From an uncultured Bacteroidales bacterium (GTDB lineage Bacteria > Bacteroidota > Bacteroidia > Bacteroidales > ML635J-15), in assembly GCA_937982115.1 (NCBI GenBank), contig CALJNE010000023.1, forward strand, positions 1 to 37,547: a DNA stretch of 37,547 nt, given 5' to 3'. The translations under genes were made by a program, and so were the position numbers. Position 1 is the first letter of the stretch. Each line of letters starts with the position of its first letter. Below, one piece after another: positions 30,720-37,547 of the stretch. The notes beneath the pieces were generated by a model. It searched no databases and had not been told where the DNA came from. It was given only the letters and a program-made list of their open reading frames with translations.

Positions 30720-33299
30720 ATGAATTTAAATGATTATACAGTAAAAGCTCAGAATTTAGTTGAAAATGCTATTTATAAAGCAAAAGATTTTGGCAATCAA
30801 GCTATTGAAACAGGGCATTTATTGTTATCAATGCTTGATGATAATGAAAATATTATTCATTCAATTATTTCTAAATCAGAAATAAATAAAAACAATTTGG
30901 AAGCTGCTGCAAAAAGTATTGTCGCCAGTTATCCAAAAGTTGAAGGTGGAGAGCCTTACATTTCAAATAATTTACAATCTGTTTTTCAAACGGCAATAAA
31001 ACATAAAAACTCACTTGGTGATAAGTATATCTCTGCAGAACATTTGCTCCTGTCGCTAACAGAATCAAAGGATATTATAGGGCAAATGCTTCGAGATGCA
31101 GGTCTGAAAACAGATATTGTTTTAAAGGCTATTCAAACAATTCGTAAAGGTAGTACAATCAACTCCCAGGCCGGAGACGAAGTTTTCGATGCTCTAAACA
31201 GATATGCTATTAATTTGAATCAAATGGCTCAAAACGGGAAACTCGATCCGGTAATTGGAAGAGATGAAGAAATTCGCAGAGTGCTTCAAATTTTATCTCG
31301 AAGAACAAAAAACAATCCTATTTTAATAGGTGAACCGGGAGTTGGAAAAACAGCAATTGCCGAAGGTATTGCTCACAGAATTATTAAAGGTGATGTTCCG
31401 GAAATGTTAAAAACCAAACAAATTTTCTCTCTTGATATGGGATTGTTAATTGCCGGAGCAAAATATCAGGGAGAATTCGAAGAAAGGCTAAAGGCTGTTG
31501 TCAAAGAAGTTATTGCATCTGAGGGAGAAGTTATTCTTTTCATTGATGAAATTCATACTCTGGTTGGAGCAGGGAAAACACAAGGAGCTATGGATGCCGC
31601 CAATATTTTGAAACCGGCTTTAGCTCGTGGAGAATTACGTGCAATTGGAGCTACAACTCTCAATGAATATCAGAAATATTTCGAAAAAGATAAAGCTCTG
31701 GAGAGAAGGTTTCAACCGGTAATGATTGATGAACCTGATACTTTTAGTGCAATTTCTATTCTCAGAGGATTAAAAGAAAGGTATGAAACTCATCATAAAG
31801 TAAGAATTCTTGACGAAGCCATTGTTGCGGCGGTAGAACTTTCTCATAGATATATTACAGACAGATTTTTGCCTGATAAAGCTATTGACCTTATTGATGA
31901 AGCCGCTTCAAAACTAAGATTGGAAATGAATTCTGTACCGGAAGAAATTGATGTATTGAACAGAAAAATTCAACAGCTTGAAATTGAAAAAGAAGCATTA
32001 AAACTTGAAAAAAATCAAGCTAAAATTGATGAGATTCAAAAACAACTTTCGGAGTTGAATGAACAAAGAAATGCTCTATTTGCAAAATGGAAAGAGGAAA
32101 AATCAATTATTGAAAAAATTCAGAAAGAAAAGCAGAACATCGAAAACTATAAACTTCTTGCAGATCAAGCAGAAAGAAACGGAGACTATGGAAAAGTTGC
32201 AGAATATAGATACGGCAAAATTTCTCAAAGCGAAAGAGTGATTGAAGAACTAAAAAATCAATTAAAACAAATTCAGGGAGAACATCCTTTGGTAAACGAA
32301 GTTGTAAATGCCGAAGATATTGCCGAAGTTGTTAGTAAATGGACTGGAATTCCGCTTAATAAAATGCTGATGAGTGAACGTGAAAAACTTTTAAATCTCG
32401 AAGAAGAATTGCACAAGCGAGTTATTGGTCAAGATCACGCTATACAAGCTGTTGCTGATGCGGTAAGAAGATCTAGAGCCGGCTTGCAGGATGCTTCCAA
32501 ACCAATTGGTTCGTTTATCTTCATCGGTTCTACTGGTGTTGGAAAAACTGAACTGGCCAAAGCTTTAGCAGAATTTTTATTCGATGATGAAAACATGATG
32601 ACCAGAATTGACATGAGCGAATACCAGGAAAAACATTCAGTGTCGAGACTTGTCGGTGCTCCTCCTGGTTATGTTGGTTATGATGAAGGCGGTCAATTAA
32701 CCGAAGCTGTAAGAAGAAAACCTTATTCGGTTATCTTGTTAGACGAAATTGAAAAAGCACATCCTGATGTTTTCAATATTTTATTACAAGTTCTGGATGA
32801 TGGTCGTTTAACTGATAATAAAGGCCGTACTGCGAATTTTAAAAATACTATTATTATAATGACTTCAAACATTGGGGCTCATATTATTTTGGATCAAATT
32901 AACTCAAAAAATTATGATGCCGAACGAACAAAAGAACATATTTTACAGTTGATGAAATCGCAGATACGTCCTGAATTTCTGAACAGAATTGACGAAATTG
33001 TTATGTTCAATCCATTAACTGAAGATGAAATCAAAAAAATTGTAAATCTGCAATTAACTAAACTGAAAAGTAAAATTGAAAAAGCAGGTTACAATCTTAA
33101 TTACGATGAAAATGTAGTGGATTTAATAACTAGAACTGCTTACGACCCACTATTTGGGGCAAGGCCAATTAAACGTTTCATTCAAAAAGAAATTGAAAAT
33201 AAAATTGCTAAAATCATAATATCTGAACCTGACAACTCTAAAAAAGATATTATTGTTAACGTGGAAAATAACGATGAAATCGTTATCAAACTTAAATAA
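30720..33299 (+). CDS. clpB: ATP-dependent disaggregase ClpB
   Basis: Hexameric AAA+ chaperone that threads aggregated proteins through its pore together with DnaK. Clp N-domain 1-145 (two repeats); AAA+ domain 1 with Walker A GEPGVGKT (204-211) and Walker B ILFIDE (272-277); a coiled-coil middle domain ~405-525, which distinguishes ClpB from ClpA and ClpC; AAA+ domain 2 with Walker A GSTGVGKT (603-610), Walker B VILLDE (671-676) and pore loop [10 protein letters not shown]-terminal domain to 859. No ClpP-binding IGF/L tripeptide was seen, as expected. It is monocistronic, with a Shine-Dalgarno site, promoter repeats and its own terminator. Confidence 0.97.
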   Translation: MNLNDYTVKAQNLVENAIYKAKDFGNQAIETGHLLLSMLDDNENIIHSIISKSEINKNNLEAAAKSIVASYPKVEGGEPYISNNLQSVFQTAIKHKNSLGDKYISAEHLLLSLTESKDIIGQMLRDAGLKTDIVLKAIQTIRKGSTINSQAGDEVFDALNRYAINLNQMAQNGKLDPVIGRDEEIRRVLQILSRRTKNNPILIGEPGVGKTAIAEGIAHRIIKGDVPEMLKTKQIFSLDMGLLIAGAKYQGEFEERLKAVVKEVIASEGEVILFIDEIHTLVGAGKTQGAMDAANILKPALARGELRAIGATTLNEYQKYFEKDKALERRFQPVMIDEPDTFSAISILRGLKERYETHHKVRILDEAIVAAVELSHRYITDRFLPDKAIDLIDEAASKLRLEMNSVPEEIDVLNRKIQQLEIEKEALKLEKNQAKIDEIQKQLSELNEQRNALFAKWKEEKSIIEKIQKEKQNIENYKLLADQAERNGDYGKVAEYRYGKISQSERVIEELKNQLKQIQGEHPLVNEVVNAEDIAEVVSKWTGIPLNKMLMSEREKLLNLEEELHKRVIGQDHAIQAVADAVRRSRAGLQDASKPIGSFIFIGSTGVGKTELAKALAEFLFDDENMMTRIDMSEYQEKHSVSRLVGAPPGYVGYDEGGQLTEAVRRKPYSVILLDEIEKAHPDVFNILLQVLDDGRLTDNKGRTANFKNTIIIMTSNIGAHIILDQINSKNYDAERTKEHILQLMKSQIRPEFLNRIDEIVMFNPLTEDEIKKIVNLQLTKLKSKIEKAGYNLNYDENVVDLITRTAYDPLFGARPIKRFIQKEIENKIAKIIISEPDNSKKDIIVNVENNDEIVIKLK

Positions 33300-33317
33300 A
33301 AAATAATGTCCATTTTT

Positions 33318-33350
33318 AAAACGCAGCACAAAAAGGCTGCGTTTTTTTTA
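33318..33350 (+). terminator. Rho-independent terminator after clpB
   Basis: AAAACGCAGC and GCTGCGTTTT pair around the loop ACAAAAAG, followed by a T-run, 19 bp after the clpB stop codon. Confidence 0.9.
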
Positions 33351-33362
33351 TTTAAAATATCT

Positions 33363-33370
33363 TATATTTG
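33363..33370 (+). promoter_or_regulatory. Possible -7 box (TATATTTG) for the GT2 gene
   Basis: Exact TAnnTTTG match, 20 bp before the start codon and just after the clpB terminator. No clear -33 element. Confidence 0.45.
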
Positions 33371-33390
33371 TGTTCATTAAATAAAAAGTT

Positions 33391-34497
33391 ATGATACAAG
33401 GAAAAAGTATTGCAGTTGTCGTACCTGCATACAATGAAGAAAATCAGATAGGTTTTGTGATTGAATCAATGCCTGAGTTCGTTGATAGAATTATAATAGT
33501 TAATGATGCGTCAACAGACGATACAGCTTATGTAGTTAAAAAATTCTGGAATACTGATTTTAACAAAACGCAACTTTTTTTTGAAGACATTAAATCAATA
33601 AAAATTGAAGGAAAATTTAAACAAGCTGAAAAGGTCATTCAAAAATTAATGATTGAAGAATTAGAAAAATTTACTCCACATTTTATTGAAAATATTGATT
33701 ACACCCAGGACAGAATAATTTTAATTTCACATAAGATAAACTCTGGAGTTGGAGCTGCAATAGCAACAGGTTACAAATGGGCAAAAGATCACGGAATTGA
33801 TTGTACTGCAGTAATGGCCGGTGATGGGCAGATGGATCCTGAAGAATTATACAGTATTTGTTTACCGGTTATAAAACAGAATATAGATTATGTTAAAGGC
33901 AACAGGTTGATACATCAAAGTGCATTCTATTTAATTCCGAGAGAAAGATTTTTAGGAAACTCAATTTTATCAATACTTACAAAAATTGCTTCAGGATATT
34001 GGTATGTTTCAGATACACAAACAGGATACACTGCGATTAGTAAAAAAGCTCTTAATTCTATTAAACTTTACAAGATTTACAAAAAATACGGAGTACCTAA
34101 CGACATTCTGGTTAAATTAAACATCGCGATGTGCAATGTTAAGGAAGTTGAAATCAAGCCGGTCTATAACGTTGGTGAAAAGTCAAAAATGAAAATTCGT
34201 AAAATTGTCTTTCCGGTTTCATGGCTTTTATTAAAATCTTTCTTTAAACGAATTTTTATTAGATACTTCATAAAAGATTTTCATCCTTTGTTTGTTTTAT
34301 ACATACTTTCATTTATACTCTTTGCAGTTTCAATTCCTTATGGAATTAAAATCTTTAAATATGCGTTTATTTATGAAATTGATGCAAATCCGGTAACAGT
34401 TTTGGCATTTATGTTTTTATTTATCAGCGCTTTTCAATCTTTACTGTTTGCAATGTGGATGGATATTCAGGACAATAAAAGATTTTATAAATTATAA
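33391..34497 (+). CDS. Membrane-associated family 2 glycosyltransferase (dolichyl/undecaprenyl-phosphate sugar transferase-like)
   Basis: 368 residues. GT-A fold glycosyltransferase that probably moves a sugar from a nucleotide donor to a polyprenyl phosphate at the inner membrane. IAVVVPAYNEENQIG (7-21), VNDASTDDTA (37-46), INSGVGAAIATGYKWA (116-131) and the metal/donor motif MAGDGQMDPEEL (142-153) are visible. Two C-terminal membrane helices (~299-318 and 334-356) anchor it. Between the usual second strand and the next one there is an unusual ~55-residue charged insertion (~50-107). It is convergent with a TMTC-like GT-C protein (1 bp between stop codons); a polyprenyl-phosphate sugar made here could be the donor for that enzyme (inference). 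Confidence 0.85.
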   Translation: MIQGKSIAVVVPAYNEENQIGFVIESMPEFVDRIIIVNDASTDDTAYVVKKFWNTDFNKTQLFFEDIKSIKIEGKFKQAEKVIQKLMIEELEKFTPHFIENIDYTQDRIILISHKINSGVGAAIATGYKWAKDHGIDCTAVMAGDGQMDPEELYSICLPVIKQNIDYVKGNRLIHQSAFYLIPRERFLGNSILSILTKIASGYWYVSDTQTGYTAISKKALNSIKLYKIYKKYGVPNDILVKLNIAMCNVKEVEIKPVYNVGEKSKMKIRKIVFPVSWLLLKSFFKRIFIRYFIKDFHPLFVLYILSFILFAVSIPYGIKIFKYAFIYEIDANPVTVLAFMFLFISAFQSLLFAMWMDIQDNKRFYKL

Positions 34498-34498
34498 T

Positions 34499-36847
34499 TT
34501 ACTTCTTTATATTTTGTTGAGCAAAAAGTAGATTATTTTTTGCCAATTCATAATCCGGCTTTAATTTTAATGCTTGATTGCAGGCTTCAATTGCTTTTTC
34601 ATATTCGTCCAATTTTATGTAAGCACTACAAATATTATTATATGCTTCTGCATAATCAGGTCTAATTTTTAAAGCTTTGTAACAAGCATCTATTGATTTT
34701 TCGTACTTTAAATTAAAATAATACAATAAACTTAAGTTAAGATATCCCTCAGCTGTAGGATTATTTATTAATTGTTTTTCTAGATTTTCTATTTCACGTT
34801 GATTAGATTTTAATTGTTCGGCAAATTTTAAATTGTTTTTTGCCCTTTCAAAATCAGGATTATATTTTAAAGCAAGCTTTCCTGCTTCAATTGCACCATC
34901 ATAATCTCCTGTCATGATTAATGCACTGCAGAGGTTATTATATGCTATTGAATTTTTAGGTTCTAATTCTAAAGCTTTTCTGCAAGCATCGGCACTTTCA
35001 TAATACATTTTACGATTATAATAAATTAAACTTAGATTAATATAATTTTCTACTCCAGGATCTTTTGATATCAATTCCAGAGCAGCTTTAACTTCATCAA
35101 CGATTTGCCCGCTGTCCAAAAGATTTTTGTAATAAATTGTGGTTTGATCATTTGGAAAAAATCCCAATGTTTCATTTACTATGCTTTGCAAATTTTCTAT
35201 ATCTTTTTTTATTGTGTAAATTTCCATTAATAAATATCTTGCTGGTAAATACAAGTTATTTACGGCTAGAGCATTTAAACTTTGTTGAATAGCTTCATCA
35301 TATCGTTGGTGTGATTTTAAAAAATTAGAATAATAATAATACGGTGCAGTATGTTGAACATATTTCAGAGATTTTTGAAAATAATACTCTGCTTCTTGAG
35401 AAAATCCCATTGCATCTTTTAAAATTCCCATATTAATATTCAGATATAAATAGTCCGGATCAATTTTATATGCTTTTTCATAGTATTCTAAAGCTACATC
35501 TAGGTTTCCTTTTTGCATTTGAGACAAACCATAATTCATCAATCCCCTTACATGATTTGGATTTTTTTTAACAACATCATACCACAAGCTCTCATCTGAT
35601 GACCAGACTTTATTACGTTGAATTGTTGCAAAAGAATTAATACCTATAAATATAAATATAGAAACACTAATAATAATTATTTTTGAATAATATCTGTTTT
35701 CGAGTAAATTCCATTTTTGTATCAAAAAATATAAGCTCCATCCTGCAGCAAGAACAAGCCCAACAAATGGGAAAAACATACGATGATCATTGGTTATTTG
35801 TGTTAAAGTGATAAAACTACTTGTAGGTAATAAACTAATAAAAAACCAGGCCAGTCCGAAAGAAATTGGTCGAGTTCTTGGATTGTTAGATAATTTAATG
35901 ATTAGAAATAGCAACGCTAAAATAAAAATTATTCCAACTATAAATCTTTCATCTTTTATACTGGTCAGAGGAAGCCATCCCGGATCAGCAGATAAATTTA
36001 TTGGAATTAAAAATGCTATAAAATATCTTAAATAAACCCAGGGTTGAGAAATCAAATATTCATAACTACTAATTCCTACAACTGCTTCTTTTTTTTGCAT
36101 ACTGAATACAAAATATCCTAATAATAAACAGATGAACAAAGAAGGAATTATTTTTTTTAATATAGAAACCAGTATTTTTTTACCATTATTTTTCAACAAA
36201 TCCTTAAACCCAAATTTCATTTCGAAAAACAAAATATATAAAAACAATAGAGCAACAAAAACCACAGCAGTTTGTTTTGTCAATATACCTAAAATTACTG
36301 GGAAAAGATAGACTCCAAATTTTCTTATTTTAGGAAATTTAGCATAAATAAACAATCCAAATATAACAAAAAAAGTTGAAATAGAATCACCCTTTGCTAT
36401 TATATAGTTGATTGTTTCAGCATTTGCGGGATGAATTCCATAAAATAAAACTATTAAAAAAACGATGTAATATTTTATTTTTTCCTGATTTTTAAAATAT
36501 TCTTTTAATAAATGTTCATAAAAAAAGAACATTATTAAAAGTTGAATTAGAAAAAATATGAACGTACTAAATTGAAAATAAAAAGGATTTAAACCTTTAG
36601 CAAAATAATAATCCAAGGCTATAATTAAGGTAAGAATGGGACGATATCCCTGATTAGTAGGCATAGTACTGAATGTTTCAACATTTGTAAAATATTTGCC
36701 TGCATACTTTAAGTCTTTAATAAATGGATTTTCAACAATAGTATGATAGTCGTCAAAATGAAACGGATTTTGAAAATGGTTCAAATAAACCAATGTTACT
36801 ACCAAAATTAGTGTTCCAAAAAAGAAAGATTTTCTGTATTTTAACAT
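34499..36847 (-). CDS. TMTC-like polytopic membrane protein with C-terminal TPR repeats (probable GT-C glycosyltransferase)
   Basis: 782 residues. The N-terminal half (1-410) has about 10-11 membrane helices with GT-C landmarks: an acidic first periplasmic loop (FHFDDYHTI, D33/D34), GYRPILTLIIALDYY (67-81) and GIHPANAETINYIIAKGDS (137-155), the pattern of TMTC-type O-mannosyltransferases, which use a polyprenyl-linked sugar and act on proteins outside the cytoplasm. The C-terminal half (~425-780) is a run of TPR motifs. Residues 599-681 and 699-781 are an internal duplication (NLSL.YY, DAC.KALE/KI.P, AYNN.CSA, AKNNL.FA.Q). The gene is alone on its strand with no visible terminator before the convergent GT2 gene. 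The enzyme role is inferred from fold motifs. Confidence 0.75.
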   Translation of the reverse strand: MLKYRKSFFFGTLILVVTLVYLNHFQNPFHFDDYHTIVENPFIKDLKYAGKYFTNVETFSTMPTNQGYRPILTLIIALDYYFAKGLNPFYFQFSTFIFFLIQLLIMFFFYEHLLKEYFKNQEKIKYYIVFLIVLFYGIHPANAETINYIIAKGDSISTFFVIFGLFIYAKFPKIRKFGVYLFPVILGILTKQTAVVFVALLFLYILFFEMKFGFKDLLKNNGKKILVSILKKIIPSLFICLLLGYFVFSMQKKEAVVGISSYEYLISQPWVYLRYFIAFLIPINLSADPGWLPLTSIKDERFIVGIIFILALLFLIIKLSNNPRTRPISFGLAWFFISLLPTSSFITLTQITNDHRMFFPFVGLVLAAGWSLYFLIQKWNLLENRYYSKIIIISVSIFIFIGINSFATIQRNKVWSSDESLWYDVVKKNPNHVRGLMNYGLSQMQKGNLDVALEYYEKAYKIDPDYLYLNINMGILKDAMGFSQEAEYYFQKSLKYVQHTAPYYYYSNFLKSHQRYDEAIQQSLNALAVNNLYLPARYLLMEIYTIKKDIENLQSIVNETLGFFPNDQTTIYYKNLLDSGQIVDEVKAALELISKDPGVENYINLSLIYYNRKMYYESADACRKALELEPKNSIAYNNLCSALIMTGDYDGAIEAGKLALKYNPDFERAKNNLKFAEQLKSNQREIENLEKQLINNPTAEGYLNLSLLYYFNLKYEKSIDACYKALKIRPDYAEAYNNICSAYIKLDEYEKAIEACNQALKLKPDYELAKNNLLFAQQNIKK

Positions 36848-36885
36848 TTGTTAATAATTTTTTAACAAAATTAAAAATTTTTTGT

Positions 36886-36893
36886 TATATTTG
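36886..36893 (+). promoter_or_regulatory. Possible -7 box (TATATTTG) for the collagen-like gene
   Basis: Exact TAnnTTTG match, 33 bp before the start codon at 36927, in the divergent gap with the TMTC-like gene. No clear -33 element. Confidence 0.45.
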
Positions 36894-36926
36894 TAAAGTA
36901 TAATGTTGGGTTAAATTTTAATAATA

Positions 36927-37547
36927 ATGAAAAAGATTAAATCATTCTGGATAATTGTCCTTTTCGTAATATTATGTGCAAATCTATTTGCTCAAAATAA
37001 TGTAGGTATTTCGGATGTTCCTATTGTGCCACATCAATCCAGCGTTTTAGAAATATATTCCAATTCAAAAGGATTGTTAATTCCAAGATTAACGACTGCT
37101 CAAAGATTAGCAATAGTTAATCCGGCAGATGGATTGATGGTTTATGACACAGACATTTCTTGTTTTGTGTTTTATAAAGCATCAACTTCACAATGGCTTT
37201 CGCTGTGTGATTTTCTTGGTCCACAAGGACCAACTGGGCCAACCGGACCTATTGGATTAATGGGACCACAAGGACCTCAAGGCATACAAGGACCAACAGG
37301 ACCAATTGGACCGCAAGGACCTCAAGGTATTCAAGGTCCAACAGGACCTATTGGACCACAAGGACCTCAAGGTATTCAAGGTCCAACAGGACCTATTGGG
37401 CCACAAGGACCGCAAGGACCTCAAGGTATACAAGGACCAACAGGACCGATTGGACCACAAGGTCCGCAAGGAATACAGGGACCAACAGGACCGATTGGAC
37501 CACAAGGTCCACAAGGAATACAGGGACCAATAGGACCTATTGGACTA
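36927..37547 (+). CDS. Secreted collagen-like (Gly-X-Y) repeat protein, 3' end beyond the window
   Basis: The frame starts at the ATG at 36927 and is open for 207 codons to the window edge, so it is partial. Signal peptide 1-22 ([20 protein letters not shown], then FAQ). Residues ~30-96 form the head module common in Bacteroidota surface proteins with collagen-like tails ([43 protein letters not shown]). From residue 98 every third residue is glycine; the basic unit is [15 protein letters not shown] (15 residues, 45 bp), repeated about six times, once with an extra GPQ triplet. It should form a collagen triple helix outside the cell. What follows the repeat is not visible; such proteins often end in a trimerisation or T9SS domain. 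Confidence 0.85.
   Translation, partial: MKKIKSFWIIVLFVILCANLFAQNNVGISDVPIVPHQSSVLEIYSNSKGLLIPRLTTAQRLAIVNPADGLMVYDTDISCFVFYKASTSQWLSLCDFLGPQGPTGPTGPIGLMGPQGPQGIQGPTGPIGPQGPQGIQGPTGPIGPQGPQGIQGPTGPIGPQGPQGPQGIQGPTGPIGPQGPQGIQGPTGPIGPQGPQGIQGPIGPIGL
37218..37547 (+). repeat. 45-bp tandem repeat encoding Gly-X-Y collagen triplets
   Basis: Units of 45 bp built on GGACCACAAGGACCTCAAGG and variants, with mostly synonymous third-position differences and one 54-bp unit. Because the period is a multiple of three, other frames on both strands also stay open (for example 37257-37514 minus and 37306-37533 plus); these are not genes. Confidence 0.9.

Noticed and set aside
37257-37533. Two other long frames inside the collagen repeat
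   Set aside because: They are open only because the repeat period is a multiple of three; their composition (Trp/Ser/Leu-rich or Lys/Asp/Gln-rich) is an artefact.
37218-37547. CRISPR-like regular repeat
   Set aside because: The 45-bp units have no unique spacers and encode Gly-X-Y triplets in frame behind a signal peptide and head module.

Overview
The window is AT-rich chromosomal DNA that reads as Bacteroidota, probably a Bacteroidales-like lineage. The evidence is: Type 9 secretion (T9SS) C-terminal sorting domains on several secreted proteins; a Bacteroidota-type LptD; promoters of the TAnnTTTG type rather than TATAAT (best case: tRNA-Pro); few Shine-Dalgarno sequences; and Bacteroidota-style lipoprotein and beta-barrel proteins. 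Most of the window is housekeeping and cell-envelope DNA with a few accessory patches. It holds about 23 protein genes, one tRNA and two edge-truncated genes. No CRISPR array and no complete defence system are visible.

Layout. 1-650: the C-terminal end of a DUF4868/KwaB-like protein cut by the left edge, then a non-coding patch where two direct copies of a restriction-modification-like C-terminal tail flank two tandem palindromic 76-bp repeats (an eroded accessory patch). 735-6022: ilvE, a lipoprotein alkaline phosphatase, cysS with a downstream GNAT acetyltransferase, and a 2-Cys peroxiredoxin. 16111-6080 (minus): a tight four-gene starch/glucan operon encoding a 1538-residue multidomain surface protein, a 319-residue secreted protein, a 972-residue GH13 enzyme and a GPH/SLC45-like sugar transporter. 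The first three carry the same unnamed module and T9SS tails, so the likely flow is surface binding, extracellular cleavage, then uptake of short glucans across the inner membrane. There is no SusC/SusD pair beside it.

18862-16183 (minus) and 18879-21581 (plus): an envelope cluster with an N-acetylmuramoyl-L-alanine amidase overlapping an MCE/MlaD-type lipid-transport protein, divergent from lptD. The amidase and the MCE protein share a SPOR-like C-terminal domain. 21670-28768: two small secreted proteins, a SpoU/TrmH rRNA 2'-O-methyltransferase, a class I methyltransferase, an O-antigen-ligase-like membrane protein, a TonB-dependent receptor and a divergent small outer-membrane barrel.

28813-30720: an IS1595-like transposase with an altered catalytic motif, then about 590 bp without genes but dense in nested inverted repeats and a tRNA-like remnant, then a complete tRNA-Pro(TGG) transcription unit with promoter, tRNA and terminator. 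30720-37547: clpB with two direct repeats in its promoter region, a GT2 glycosyltransferase convergent with a TMTC-like GT-C/TPR membrane protein, and the start of a secreted collagen-like (Gly-X-Y) protein that runs off the right edge.

The strongest leads are the shared glucan-operon module, one copy of which sits inside an Ig-like domain; the SPOR-like tail on the MCE protein; the hairpin-rich region between the transposase and the tRNA; and the duplicated restriction-modification tail with its palindromic repeats. All family assignments come from reading motifs; no database search was run.
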